Shown in pieces: positions 1 to 11,453 of a stretch of 64,000 nt of DNA; the stretch's first letter is position 1, and the number at the start of each line of letters is the position of its first letter. Source of the stretch: Polyangiaceae bacterium (GTDB lineage: Bacteria; Myxococcota_A; Polyangia; Polyangiales; Polyangiaceae); NCBI GenBank assembly GCA_023150915.1, contig JAKLKA010000012.1, positions 28,149-92,148 on the forward strand, read 5' to 3'. Under the pieces are notes generated by a model, which ran no database searches, was not told the origin of the DNA, and worked only from the letters and a program-made list of their open reading frames with translations. The position numbers were made by a program, and so were the translations under genes.

Positions 1-1508
1 ATGGCCAATCGCAGCTCGACGCCGTATTGCTCTTTCCAGCCCTGATTCGCGGTCTCTAGGAAGCGCAGCATGTCTTCGGCGGCCGCCAGCGCGCGCCGCG
101 CGTGGTCCGGCGTGGCCACGGGCGCGCCCCACACCGCCATGATGCAGTCGCCCACGAACTTGTCGACGGTGCCGTGATGGCGGAAGACGACCTCGCTGAG
201 CAGCGAGAACAGCTCGTTGAGCAGTGTGACCACTTCTTCGGCGGGGCGGCTCTCGGCCAGCGGGGTGAAGGCCACCACGTCGGCAAACACCACGGAGATC
301 TCGGTGCGAGCCCCGCCCAGCGCCAGCGAGTGCTCGCCGCGCACGATGGCGTCGACCAGCTCTTTGCTCATGAAGCGGCTCAGGTCGCCGCGCAGCTTGG
401 CCTGCTTCTCGATCTCGGCTTCGCCGGCCTCGAGGTCCCGCGCCATGGTGCCCATGCTGCGCGTCAGGTCGCCGATCTCGTCCTTGCGCGTCGACGTTGC
501 CCCGACCTCGCGCCAGCGCCGCTCGCCGATCAGCGCCGCCTGCTTCGCCAGGAACAGCACCGGGCGGGTGACGCGATCGCCCGCCGCGAACCCCACCACC
601 AGCGCGCCCAAGAGCGCAATGGCCAGCACCCAGGTGCTCTGGCGTTGCATGTCGAAGACCGTGGCGTACGCCACACGCTCGGGCCGCCACAGCGCCACGG
701 CCCAGCCCAGCCCCTCGACGCTCTCGATGCCGCCCACGTACGCCACCGAGCCAGCACTGAACCCGCTGACCACGGCCACGCGCTCGGCCCAGCTGGCGCC
801 CCGCGGGATCACGTTCCAGATCGGCAGCGTGCCGGCGTCACCCCCCGAGGCGAGGGTGTCGTCGCCGTGCGCCACGACCACCCGCCGCGCGCCGTCGACC
901 ACCAAGAACGTGACGCCGCCGCCGGTGAAGCGAGTCTCGGCCAGATCGCGCAGCTGATCGGCGACCGCACCCAGATCCGCGCGCACGGTGACGTAGCCGC
1001 TGGGCGCCTTGGGATCGGACTTTGCGATCGGCACCACCACCGTGCCCGTGCGGGGCCCGCTCATCGCGAACGAGACGCCGCGCTGATCGGCGACCTGCCG
1101 CGACTCGGCCGTGGAGCGCGGGGCCTCGCCCGATTCGGCGCCCTGCTTCTTCACCACCAGGTCGACCCGGGCGCTGGGCACCTCGAAGCGGATGGCGTCG
1201 ATGGTGGTGCGCGTGGCCACCACCGAGCGCACGGCGTCTTCGGCGCTGACGCCGGCGTCGGGTCGCGCCGCGGCCAGTGCCAGGGCCGTGGCCACCACCC
1301 GCGCGTCGTCTTCCACCGCGCGCACCCGCGCCACCACCGACGCCGCCACCTCGGCCAGCACCGACGCCTGCAGGTGCCGCTCGCTGGTCTCGACCGCGCC
1401 GCGGTTGATGCCGGTCAGGCGCAAGGCCACGGCCGCCGCCGGCAGCGCGGCGATCAGCACCAGCAGCGCGGCGGCCTTGATGCGGATCGAGACGCGCAGC
1501 TCACTCAT
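1..1508 (-). CDS. Membrane class III adenylate/guanylate cyclase (partial, runs off left edge)
   Basis: Reading the minus strand from an ATG at 1508 gives an open frame of 502 codons that leaves the window. An N-terminal membrane segment is followed by a roughly 270-residue extracytoplasmic Cache-like sensor, a second membrane segment near residues 289-312, a HAMP segment to about 362, and a class III cyclase domain from about 390. The cyclase part shows both metal aspartates (FADVVAFT and DKFVGD) and the substrate-binding Lys before FVGD. The likely reaction is cAMP or cGMP synthesis at the inner membrane in response to an outside ligand. The start overlaps the 3' end of the upstream OmpA gene by 8 bases, so the two are probably translationally coupled. 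The extreme C-terminus of the catalytic domain is missing, so substrate choice cannot be judged. Confidence 0.9.
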   Translation of the reverse strand, partial: MSELRVSIRIKAAALLVLIAALPAAAVALRLTGINRGAVETSERHLQASVLAEVAASVVARVRAVEDDARVVATALALAAARPDAGVSAEDAVRSVVATRTTIDAIRFEVPSARVDLVVKKQGAESGEAPRSTAESRQVADQRGVSFAMSGPRTGTVVVPIAKSDPKAPSGYVTVRADLGAVADQLRDLAETRFTGGGVTFLVVDGARRVVVAHGDDTLASGGDAGTLPIWNVIPRGASWAERVAVVSGFSAGSVAYVGGIESVEGLGWAVALWRPERVAYATVFDMQRQSTWVLAIALLGALVVGFAAGDRVTRPVLFLAKQAALIGERRWREVGATSTRKDEIGDLTRSMGTMARDLEAGEAEIEKQAKLRGDLSRFMSKELVDAIVRGEHSLALGGARTEISVVFADVVAFTPLAESRPAEEVVTLLNELFSLLSEVVFRHHGTVDKFVGDCIMAVWGAPVATPDHARRALAAAEDMLRFLETANQGWKEQYGVELRLA

Positions 1509-3162
1509 CGACGGCCCCGTCTTTCCAGCCCCGGGGCCCGAGCTCGGTCTTCTTCAGGATCTGGAACTCGACGCGGCGGTTCTTGGCGCGCCCTTCGGCG
1601 GTCTTGGTGTCGGCAATGGGACGGCGCGGGCCGAAGCCGCGCGCCTCGAGCCGGCGCTCGTCGACGCCCCGCGCCACCAGCCAGCGCACCACCGCGATGG
1701 CCCGGCGGCGTGAGAGCGCCAGGTTGGCCTTCTCTTGGCCGACATTGTCGGTGTGCCCGTCGACGGCAACGCGCGCGATCTCTGGGTGCTGCTCCAGCAC
1801 GGCCGCGACCTGTTCGAGCACCGCCGAGCTCTCGGGCGCGAGCACGTCGCGGCCGGTCGCGAAGTTGACCTGATCGGTGATCACGATCTGCTGGCCGACC
1901 ACGCGCACCGCCACGGGGCAGCCCTGGGTCTTGGCTTCGCCCTTCTCGTCGGGGCAAGCGTCGGTGGCGTCGCTGATGCCGTCACCGTCGCGATCGGGCG
2001 GGCAGCCGTGCAGCTTTGGATCGGCGCTGGCCACCCCAGGCAGGGTCGGGCAGGCGTCCGCCGCATCGGCGACGCCGTCGGCGTCGAGATCGCGCGGACA
2101 GCCCGGCCGCGGCGCGTCGGGATCGCCTGCCCGGTCGGGACACTGATCCCGTGCGTCGCTCACGCCGTCGCGATCGCGATCGGATTCGGGTGCTGGGGAA
2201 ACCGCGGGGGGCTCGGTCGAAGCGCCGGTTGCCGCGCCGCTGCCCCGAGCAGCGCCGCGCCGCTCGGCGTGCGCCAGCTCGAAGCTGGCCCCAAGCCCGA
2301 CGATCACCCGAAACGCAGGCGTGCCTGCGCCGCGCCCGATGCCGGGGCCCGCGCCGACGAAGGCCGAGACCGGCGACAGCGCGAACTTCGCCGAGGCCAG
2401 CGCTTCGAGGTGCGTGGTGTTGCGCCCGAACCAGCCCGCGCCGGCGTCCATGCCCGTGGCGCCGATCAGCTCGGCGCCCAGCTGCGCCCGCCCCAGGCGG
2501 TAGCCAAGACCGAACGACCCCAGCGCTTCGCTGCCGAACACCCCCGCGTAGACAGCGTCGGCCTCGCGGTGCCGCGCGCCGACGTGCAGGCGCCAGAAGA
2601 AGCGGTCGTAGTCGCTGCCGAAGACCACCCCTGCGCCCGCGCGGGTGGTGGGCGAACCTGCGTAGCGCCCGGTGGCCGTGGGAAACCAGACGGTGGTGGT
2701 GAACGCGGCCCCGGGGATGTGGTCGCGCGGGGCGAGCAGCGCAAGGCGCGACGACAGCCGCAGATCGCCCACGTCGGACCCGCTCGGCCCGCCGAGCTCG
2801 AACGAGCCTGCGCGGCCCGTGTCGCCGCCCTGACTCAGCACGCTGGGCAGCGCTGCGTCGATGACGAACGCGTGCGAGAGCGCCAGCGAGGCCTGCAGGT
2901 GACCGACCAGCTGGTGATCCACCAGCACGGTGCGCTGCGAATCCATGGCCAGCACCAGCGGCTGGTGCGCGTACGAGAGCACCGCCGCCAGGCTGAGCCG
3001 ACGCGCGCCGCGGGCGTCGACGTCGGGCGTGGACAAGAGCGCGTCGCCGGCCGGCACCGGCTCGAACCGATCGAGCGCGACCTCGGGATCGGCGTGCGCG
3101 CGCGTCGCGGTCGCCAGCGCGACCGAAGCTGCGAGGACCAGGTGCAGCGCGTGGAGCCGCAA
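1501..3162 (-). CDS. OmpA-family outer membrane protein with TSP3 calcium repeats
   Basis: Predicted as 553 residues from a TTG start, chosen because it places a clean signal peptide (LVLAASVALATATRAHA) at the N-terminus; the frame is open further upstream but that part looks non-coding. A beta-barrel-like region (about 25-310) is followed by three thrombospondin type 3 repeats (about 328-415, DxDxDGxxD with Cys) and an OmpA peptidoglycan-binding domain (417-540) with GHTDNVG and NRRVEF. It should tether the outer membrane to peptidoglycan with a calcium-stiffened linker. It is a paralogue of the gene at 7631-9364 and overlaps the cyclase gene. Its start lies only 20 bases from the divergent FHA activator gene. 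The start codon is the least certain part. Confidence 0.85.
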   Translation of the reverse strand: MRLHALHLVLAASVALATATRAHADPEVALDRFEPVPAGDALLSTPDVDARGARRLSLAAVLSYAHQPLVLAMDSQRTVLVDHQLVGHLQASLALSHAFVIDAALPSVLSQGGDTGRAGSFELGGPSGSDVGDLRLSSRLALLAPRDHIPGAAFTTTVWFPTATGRYAGSPTTRAGAGVVFGSDYDRFFWRLHVGARHREADAVYAGVFGSEALGSFGLGYRLGRAQLGAELIGATGMDAGAGWFGRNTTHLEALASAKFALSPVSAFVGAGPGIGRGAGTPAFRVIVGLGASFELAHAERRGAARGSGAATGASTEPPAVSPAPESDRDRDGVSDARDQCPDRAGDPDAPRPGCPRDLDADGVADAADACPTLPGVASADPKLHGCPPDRDGDGISDATDACPDEKGEAKTQGCPVAVRVVGQQIVITDQVNFATGRDVLAPESSAVLEQVAAVLEQHPEIARVAVDGHTDNVGQEKANLALSRRRAIAVVRWLVARGVDERRLEARGFGPRRPIADTKTAEGRAKNRRVEFQILKKTELGPRGWKDGAVDE

Positions 3163-3182
3163 GGCCGTGGTATACCCGCCCG

Positions 3183-4508
3183 GTGCCGTCGATCGCAACG
3201 TCGCCCATCTCGCTGGGGCAGTCGCGCGTGCCGGTCCGCACGCTGGCGATCGAGGTGGTCTCGGGCCCCGGGGCCGGGCTGCGGGCCGAGGCCGACAGCG
3301 AACGGATGACGCTGGGGACGGCCGCGGGCAACACCGTGGTGCTGACGGATCCCACCGTTTCACGTTTTCACCTCGAGCTGGCCCGCACCGAGGGCGGGGT
3401 CGAGGTCACCGACCTCGAGTCGACCAACGGGACGTTCGCCGGGGCGCTGCGGCTCAGCCGCGCCGTGGTGCCGCCCGAGACCCAGCTCACGCTGGGGCGC
3501 AGCGTGTTGCGGGTGTTCGACGGCGCCGGAACCACGGTCGAGGTGCACGAGGGCGATCGCGTCGGCGACCTCTTGGGCGCCAGCCCCTCGATGCGCCGGC
3601 TGATGGCCCAGGTCACGCGGGTGGCCGGTGTGCCGGTCCCGGTGCTGTTGATCGGCGAGTCGGGCACCGGCAAAGAGCTGGTGGCCCGCGCGCTGCACGA
3701 GCACAGCCCGCGCAAGGGCGGGCCGCTGGTGGTGGTGGACTCGGGCGCGCTGGCGCCCGGCGTGGTGATGAGCGAGCTGTTCGGGCACGAGCGCGGGTCG
3801 TTCACCGGCGCCGACCGCACCCACATCGGCGCGTTCGAGCGGGCCCACGGCGGCACGCTGTTCCTGGACGAGATCGGTGAGCTGCCGGCCGAGCTGCAAC
3901 CGCAGCTGCTCGGCGCGCTCGAGCGCCGTCAATTCCGGCGCGTGGGCGGGCAGGCCGACATCAACGTGGACGTGCGCGTGATCGCCGCCACCAATCGTGA
4001 TCTTCGGGCCGAGGTGAACTCGGGGAAGTTCCGGCTCGACCTCTACCATCGGTTGGCAGTGGTCGAGATGCGCCTTCCGCCCCTGCGCGAGCGCGTCGAA
4101 GACATCCCGCTCTTGGTGCGCCACTTCTTGACCGAGTGCGGCCACGACGGCCCGACCGAAGCGGTGATTTCTCAGACCGAGCTGGACGCCCTCTGCACCT
4201 ATCGCTGGCCGGGCAACATCCGCGAGCTGCGCAACTGGGTCGAGGCAACGGTGGCCATGGGCGAGACCCCGGCGCTCTCGGACGACGGCAAGCCCAGCGC
4301 GCGCGCCGACGGCGAGACCGACGCGCACCTGGCGCTGCCCTACAAAGACGCGCGCAACACGGTGCTCGAGCGCTTCGAGCACAAGTACCTGTCGCGGCTG
4401 ATTGCCCAGACGGAAGGCAACGTCAGCGAGGCCGCTCGCCGCGCGAAGATGGACCGCAGCTATCTGATCAAGCTCTTGCAACGCCATGGGCTGCGCGGCG
4501 AGGGCTGA
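3183..4508 (+). CDS. FHA-domain sigma-54-dependent transcriptional activator
   Basis: A 441-residue bacterial enhancer-binding protein with an N-terminal FHA domain (about 20-115; SRFH near 60 and TNGT near 81) that would read phosphothreonine made by Ser/Thr kinases. The AAA+ domain has Walker A GESGTGKE (158-165), the sigma-54 contact loop as GSFTGA (205-210, a variant of GAFTGA) and Walker B GTLFLDE. A Fis-type helix-turn-helix lies at about 405-437. The frame starts at GTG 3183; a GTG at 3228 is a plausible later start. It is divergent from the OmpA/cyclase pair and convergent with the TSP3 gene, so it may control the surrounding surface genes. That target is inferred from position only. 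Confidence 0.92.
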   Translation: MPSIATSPISLGQSRVPVRTLAIEVVSGPGAGLRAEADSERMTLGTAAGNTVVLTDPTVSRFHLELARTEGGVEVTDLESTNGTFAGALRLSRAVVPPETQLTLGRSVLRVFDGAGTTVEVHEGDRVGDLLGASPSMRRLMAQVTRVAGVPVPVLLIGESGTGKELVARALHEHSPRKGGPLVVVDSGALAPGVVMSELFGHERGSFTGADRTHIGAFERAHGGTLFLDEIGELPAELQPQLLGALERRQFRRVGGQADINVDVRVIAATNRDLRAEVNSGKFRLDLYHRLAVVEMRLPPLRERVEDIPLLVRHFLTECGHDGPTEAVISQTELDALCTYRWPGNIRELRNWVEATVAMGETPALSDDGKPSARADGETDAHLALPYKDARNTVLERFEHKYLSRLIAQTEGNVSEAARRAKMDRSYLIKLLQRHGLRGEG

Positions 4509-4529
4509 GCCCCCGCCGCTCTCGGTGGC

Positions 4530-7616
<3,087 letters not shown>

Positions 7617-7630
7617 GGTCGTCCTCTTCG

Positions 7631-9364
7631 TCACTTCGTCTTGACCGTGGTCGAACCCTCGTTCGACTGGATGTGGAACTCGACTCGGCGGTTCTTCTGC
7701 CGGCCTTCTTCGGTGTCGTTGGTGTCGAGCGGGCGCTCGAGCCCGAACCCGACCGACGACAGGCGCTTCTGATCGATGCCCTTGTCGGTCAGCCACTTGA
7801 CCACGCTGGCAGCGCGCCGCTTGCTCAAGTCCTTGTTGTAGCCCTTGCCGCCGCGGTTGTCGGTGTGACCCTCGACGCTGACTTTGGTGATCTCGGGGTG
7901 GGCCTTCAAGATCTCGAGGACGGCGCCGAGCACGGCGTCGCTGGCGGGCAGGATCTTGGCGCTCTTGGTGGCGAACTGCACCTGCTCGATGATCTTGATC
8001 TGGCCCGCGTCGATCTGGGCCTTCGGGCAGCCGTGCTTCTTGGGATCGGGATCGGCGACCCCGGCCTTGTCGGGACAGGCATCTTCGGCGTCCACGATGC
8101 CGTCGCCGTCGGTGTCCTTGGACGGCGGGCAGCCGTGCTTCGCCGGGTCCACGTGGGACACGCCCTTCTCCTTCGGGCAGGCGTCCACGTCGTCGGTGAT
8201 GCCGTCGCCGTCGGTGTCCTTTGGCGCCGGGCAGCCGTGCTTCTTGGGGTCGTCACTCTTCACGCCCGGCTCTTCGGGGCAGGCGTCGTCGGCGTCCACG
8301 ATGCCGTCGTGGTCCCGATCGGACGGCGCAGCCGCGGGCGGGCAACCGTTGGTCTTCGGATCGTCGGTGCGCACGCCGGGCGTGTCCGGGCAGGCGTCGT
8401 CGGCGTCCACGATACCGTCCTTGTCGCGGTCCGAGGGCGCTGCGGGCTTTTCGACCGCCGGGAACCACTCGACGCTGGCCAAGACGCGCACCGCCGGCGC
8501 GCCCACGCCGCGGGTGAGCCCGGGCCCCACCGCCGCGCCCACGCGCCAGTCGGGGGTCACCGCGTATTTGCCCCCGATCACCACCTCGAGGGGCGTCGTG
8601 CGCTTCTTGAACGCGCCGTCCCCGCCGTCGCTCACCACCGTGGAGCCGAACACCTCGGGCCCCACGATCAGCTTCTTGTCCAGGGCGCGCAGGCCCACCG
8701 CGGCCGAGAAGGTCAGCTCGCTGCCGAACGCATCGCCGCCCAGGTTGTCGCCCTTGGCGCGATAGTTGAAGCCGGTCTGGGCGGCGTAGGCCAGATCGCC
8801 CAGGTCACCGGCCAGCATCAAGCGTGGCCGGATCCGTACCTTGCCGTCGCTGGCGAACGCCTTGTCGTTGCCGACGGGGATGAAGCCCTGCACGCCGAAC
8901 GCCAGCGTCGCCGCGCCACCGTACTCGCCGAGCATGCGCACGTCGGCGCTGAGCCGCGGATCGCCGATGCCGGCCTTGTCGCTGCTCGAGAACGAGCTGT
9001 TCGCGACGTTCGTCCCCTCGCCCTTGCTGTACGCAAGGAGCGGCAGGTTCGCGCCGAGGCGCAGGCGATCGAACAGCACCACCGCGCCGCCCAGGTGAAC
9101 GAAGAGCTGGTGCTCGACCACGGCGGCTTGCTCGTCACCGTTCGCGTCGTACCAGACCAGCGGCTTGTAGGCGTAGTCGCCGATGGCGCCGAGCGCGAAG
9201 CGACCGTTGCCCCGCAGGTCGAGGGACTCGTTGGCGAACCAGTCGCTGCCCCGCTCCGAGGGTTCGTAGCGATCGAGCGCGAAGCCGCCTTCGTCGGCGG
9301 CGAGCGCGGGGGCGGCGAACGAGAGCGTGAGCGCGGAGAGCGTCAGGGTAGAGAGAAGTCGCAT
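7631..9364 (-). CDS. OmpA-family outer membrane protein with TSP3 repeats (paralogue)
   Basis: 577 residues from the ATG giving MRLLSTLTLS and a signal peptide ending PALA (about 22 residues). A barrel-like region of about 280 residues is followed by five calcium-binding TSP3 repeats (DRDKDGIVDADDACPD type, about 305-432) and a C-terminal OmpA domain (440-570) with GHTDNRGG and NRRVEF. The order and the first mature residues (FALDRYEPSERG against VALDRFEPVPAG) show it is a paralogue of the protein at 1501-3162. It is first in a probable operon with the DUF11/TSP3 gene. The likely role is outer membrane to peptidoglycan anchoring. Confidence 0.9.
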   Translation of the reverse strand: MRLLSTLTLSALTLSFAAPALAADEGGFALDRYEPSERGSDWFANESLDLRGNGRFALGAIGDYAYKPLVWYDANGDEQAAVVEHQLFVHLGGAVVLFDRLRLGANLPLLAYSKGEGTNVANSSFSSSDKAGIGDPRLSADVRMLGEYGGAATLAFGVQGFIPVGNDKAFASDGKVRIRPRLMLAGDLGDLAYAAQTGFNYRAKGDNLGGDAFGSELTFSAAVGLRALDKKLIVGPEVFGSTVVSDGGDGAFKKRTTPLEVVIGGKYAVTPDWRVGAAVGPGLTRGVGAPAVRVLASVEWFPAVEKPAAPSDRDKDGIVDADDACPDTPGVRTDDPKTNGCPPAAAPSDRDHDGIVDADDACPEEPGVKSDDPKKHGCPAPKDTDGDGITDDVDACPKEKGVSHVDPAKHGCPPSKDTDGDGIVDAEDACPDKAGVADPDPKKHGCPKAQIDAGQIKIIEQVQFATKSAKILPASDAVLGAVLEILKAHPEITKVSVEGHTDNRGGKGYNKDLSKRRAASVVKWLTDKGIDQKRLSSVGFGLERPLDTNDTEEGRQKNRRVEFHIQSNEGSTTVKTK

Positions 9365-9552
9365 GTGGATCACCCGGTGGTCGGCGCATCGGAGCAACCG
9401 GCGTGCCGATGCGTAGAGCGCGCGGAAGCATGCGTCATCTGGGCGCCGAAGTGCAGGCTCTAGACCGCAGTCCGGTCCCGATTGTCGCCTGCAGCCTGCA
9501 GCGGGCGGGCGGCCCCCCGCCCCGGGGCTCCGGCCCGAGCGCCCGGGGGAAT

Positions 9553-9602
9553 CGTATATACAGCGAGGACAGTTGACGTATATACACTTCGCGGCGTAGC
9601 CT
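9553..9602 (+). promoter_or_regulatory. Twin palindromic operator and promoter before the nucleotidyltransferase/RHH pair
   Basis: The 10-base string CGTATATACA occurs twice in direct orientation, at 9553 and 9577, 24 bases apart; its core GTATATAC is a perfect palindrome. A TTGACG box (9573-9578) overlaps the second copy, and TAGCCT (9597-9602) could be a -10. The start GTG at 9609 would then be at or near the transcript start. Ribbon-helix-helix proteins commonly bind paired short palindromes, and the second gene of the pair encodes such a domain, so autoregulation is inferred. Confidence 0.55.
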
Positions 9603-9608
9603 CGTAGG

Positions 9609-10085
9609 GTGCTGAGCGAAGTCGCTGCGTTGCTCGACGCATGGATCATCGACCAGAACGTGGGGCTCCGGCGCGAAGGGCTACCCACCTACCAGCCCTG
9701 CCAGATCCAGGTGCTGGGTCAAACCGCGCTGCTCGAGGCGGGGCTGGCTCTGCAACTGGTTGCCACGAAGGACGTGGACGTTCGGGCGAACTACGAGCAG
9801 GCGGTGGAGGCCGAGTTCCACCGCCTGCTGCGCGCACGGGGGCGGGAGCTCGACCCGGTTGGACACGAGGCATGGATGCCCAAGGAAACGACGTATGCGC
9901 CGCTCTATGCGGGACGGTTCGTCACGCTGCTGCTCGCGGACGCCGATGCCGTGCTCGTCTCCAAGGCGCTGAAGGCGCCCGCGAAGAACCGCTCCCTGCT
10001 CACCGAATACCTGGCCAAGGGCGCTTCGCCGCGGTTCCTGCAGCTGTCCAAGCGCTACGGTATCGACCTGGAGCAGTTCGTTTGA
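9609..10085 (+). CDS. Nucleotidyltransferase-fold protein (DUF6036-like), toxin-antitoxin-like
   Basis: 158 residues from a GTG start. The motif order VLGQTAL, then ATKDVDV, fits the minimal nucleotidyltransferase fold (G-[GS]-x-A and DxD), with Gln where the second Gly is usual. The C-terminal part (LLLADADAVLVSKALKAP, then KNRSLLTEYL) resembles the DUF6036/AbiEii-like family, where a Lys-rich helix follows the sheet. The next gene overlaps by four bases (TTGA) and carries a DNA-binding C-terminus, so the two look like a co-translated toxin-antitoxin-type pair. Whether the protein transfers nucleotides is not known; the altered G-Q motif leaves room for an inactive fold. Confidence 0.65.
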   Translation: MLSEVAALLDAWIIDQNVGLRREGLPTYQPCQIQVLGQTALLEAGLALQLVATKDVDVRANYEQAVEAEFHRLLRARGRELDPVGHEAWMPKETTYAPLYAGRFVTLLLADADAVLVSKALKAPAKNRSLLTEYLAKGASPRFLQLSKRYGIDLEQFV

Positions 10086-10618
10086 CGTACACGGCACGAG
10101 AGCTCCGCGCGCGTGCCCAGCGACGCCTGGCTCGACTCGAGCGCGGGCGTCGTGACCCGCGCTACGCGCGCGTCGTGGGGCGGCTGCGTGCTCTGGGGCT
10201 GCTCGTCACCAACTTCGAGGCCGAGGACCCCGCGGGGCCGATTCGCATTTCCGACGCGCTCTGGGCGGGGAGCCTCGAGCCGCGTGTTCTGGAACTCTTG
10301 CCTGCGCTCGTGCTCAAGGCGCCGGCAACCTTCGAGAGCGTGCGCGACCTGCCAGCGGATCTGCACCTCGCCGTCCGCGCGCTGCGGCGCGGAGAGACGC
10401 CGGACGACTTCCGCGGCATCCCCGGTGAGGCCTTGGCCCGGTGGCCCCCGCGGGTGGGGCGCAAACAGAAGCTGCCGAGCTGCATGAAGACCTTCCGGCT
10501 CACGCAAGACGACCTGAAGCTGCTCCGGCAACTGGCGTCGTCCCTGGGTTTGACCGAGGCAGACGTGGTCCGCCGCGGGCTCCGCGCACTCGCAGCCGCC
10601 GAGCTCTTGGGCGCCTGA
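10082..10618 (+). CDS. Ribbon-helix-helix partner protein of the nucleotidyltransferase-like gene
   Basis: 178 residues from a TTG that overlaps the upstream stop codon (TTGA). The N-terminal 130 residues are Arg/Leu-rich and helical and I do not recognise them. The last 45 residues (MKTFRLTQDDLKLLRQLA, then LTEADVVRRGLRAL) form a convincing CopG/Arc-like ribbon-helix-helix: one short strand and two helices. Most RHH antitoxins carry the DNA-binding part at the N-terminus, so the C-terminal position is unusual. It likely binds the twin GTATATAC palindromes upstream and may neutralise the partner. The function is inferred from architecture only. Confidence 0.6.
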   Translation: MTYTARELRARAQRRLARLERGRRDPRYARVVGRLRALGLLVTNFEAEDPAGPIRISDALWAGSLEPRVLELLPALVLKAPATFESVRDLPADLHLAVRALRRGETPDDFRGIPGEALARWPPRVGRKQKLPSCMKTFRLTQDDLKLLRQLASSLGLTEADVVRRGLRALAAAELLGA

Positions 10619-10677
10619 GGGTCCGGCACGCCGTGCCCGCCCGCAATCAGCCGGCGTGGGCTCGACTCCACCTTGGC

Positions 10678-11124
10678 CTAGCCTCGAGAGCCCTCGACCA
10701 GCGGGTTCGCCGTCTTGATCGCGGCGAAGCGGTTGAAGTCACGGTCGGCAGTCCAGAGCTCTGCCACGCCGTGCGCGATGCACAGCGCCGCAATGCGTGC
10801 GTCGTGGACCTTGGCCCCCGTGACCTGCGATGAGCGGAGCAGAGCGGCCAGGGCGTCCCAGTAACCTTCCTCTTCGGCGAGAAGTCGGACCGCCGGCGAG
10901 CCCAGCCACTGACTGGTTTGTTGGACCGCGAGCTCGAGAGGTGTCGGTGCCTTGTAGATCCGAGCGTTGGTGACGTTGGCCACGAACTCGTGGATACACG
11001 GCCACGGCAGCGCCCAGCGCGTTCCACCCTCGACCAGCTGCCGCACCACACGTTCGGCTCGATCGTGGAACGGTGAATCGCTTCGGTGCGAGTACACCAG
11101 GATGTTCGTATCAACCGCGATCAC
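10678..11124 (-). CDS. vapC: VapC-type PIN-domain ribonuclease toxin
   Basis: 148 residues from GTG 11124, which begins VIAVDTNILVYSH, the classic first acidic strand of a PIN domain. Further acidic positions appear in CIHEFVANV, VHDARIAAL and TADRDFNRF, completing the metal site. The start overlaps the antitoxin stop by four bases (GTGA). PIN toxins of this kind cut specific RNAs when the antitoxin is degraded. The frame is open well upstream of the chosen start, but that part belongs to the antitoxin region and is not protein-like. Confidence 0.85.
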   Translation of the reverse strand: MIAVDTNILVYSHRSDSPFHDRAERVVRQLVEGGTRWALPWPCIHEFVANVTNARIYKAPTPLELAVQQTSQWLGSPAVRLLAEEEGYWDALAALLRSSQVTGAKVHDARIAALCIAHGVAELWTADRDFNRFAAIKTANPLVEGSRG

Positions 11125-11378
11125 GCGCCTCGGCCTTCGTACGTCAGGTCGCGCAACCGATCGCTGTCGGTCCATTCGAGCCCCTCGACGAGGCCCCCGG
11201 CACCGAACGAGCAGTCCTTCATTTGGTACCGGGTGGCCGCCGGCCGCTCGCGTTGAAGGATCTCGCTGAGCCCCTCGAGCAAGAGCGCGCGAAGCGAGGT
11301 CTTGCGCTCGTGCGCTAGCTTCTTGGCACGTCGGAACAGGCTGTCGGGGATGTCGATCGACGTCCGCATTATGCTCAT
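11121..11378 (-). CDS. vapB: VapB-type antitoxin
   Basis: 85 residues. The N-terminus MRTSIDIPDSLFRRAKKLA is a typical ribbon-helix-helix DNA-binding strand and helix, followed by an acidic, flexible C-terminus (ECF-free, ending LRDLTYEGRGA) that would wrap the PIN toxin. I chose ATG 11378 (MSIMRTS) because GGGA sits five bases upstream; ATG 11369 is the alternative. It is directly coupled to vapC by a GTGA overlap. The inverted repeat just upstream is the likely autoregulatory site. Confidence 0.8.
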   Translation of the reverse strand: MSIMRTSIDIPDSLFRRAKKLAHERKTSLRALLLEGLSEILQRERPAATRYQMKDCSFGAGGLVEGLEWTDSDRLRDLTYEGRGA

Positions 11379-11396
11379 GCATATCCCATAATATGC
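11379..11396. promoter_or_regulatory. Inverted repeat upstream of vapBC (operator candidate)
   Basis: GCATAT (11379-11384) and ATATGC (11391-11396) form a perfect six-base inverted repeat with a six-base gap, immediately before the antitoxin start on the minus strand. It is an AT-rich island in GC-rich DNA. VapBC complexes typically repress their own promoter by binding such repeats. Confidence 0.5.
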
Positions 11397-11453
11397 CTGT
11401 ATGCAAGACAGCTGGGCGCGGGGCTCGCAATGAGCCTGGACTACGCTGCCGCG

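Noticed and set aside
102..1868. Long plus-strand frame across the cyclase and OmpA genes
   Set aside because: Its composition is the mirror of the real minus-strand genes; cyclase and OmpA motifs are only on the minus strand.
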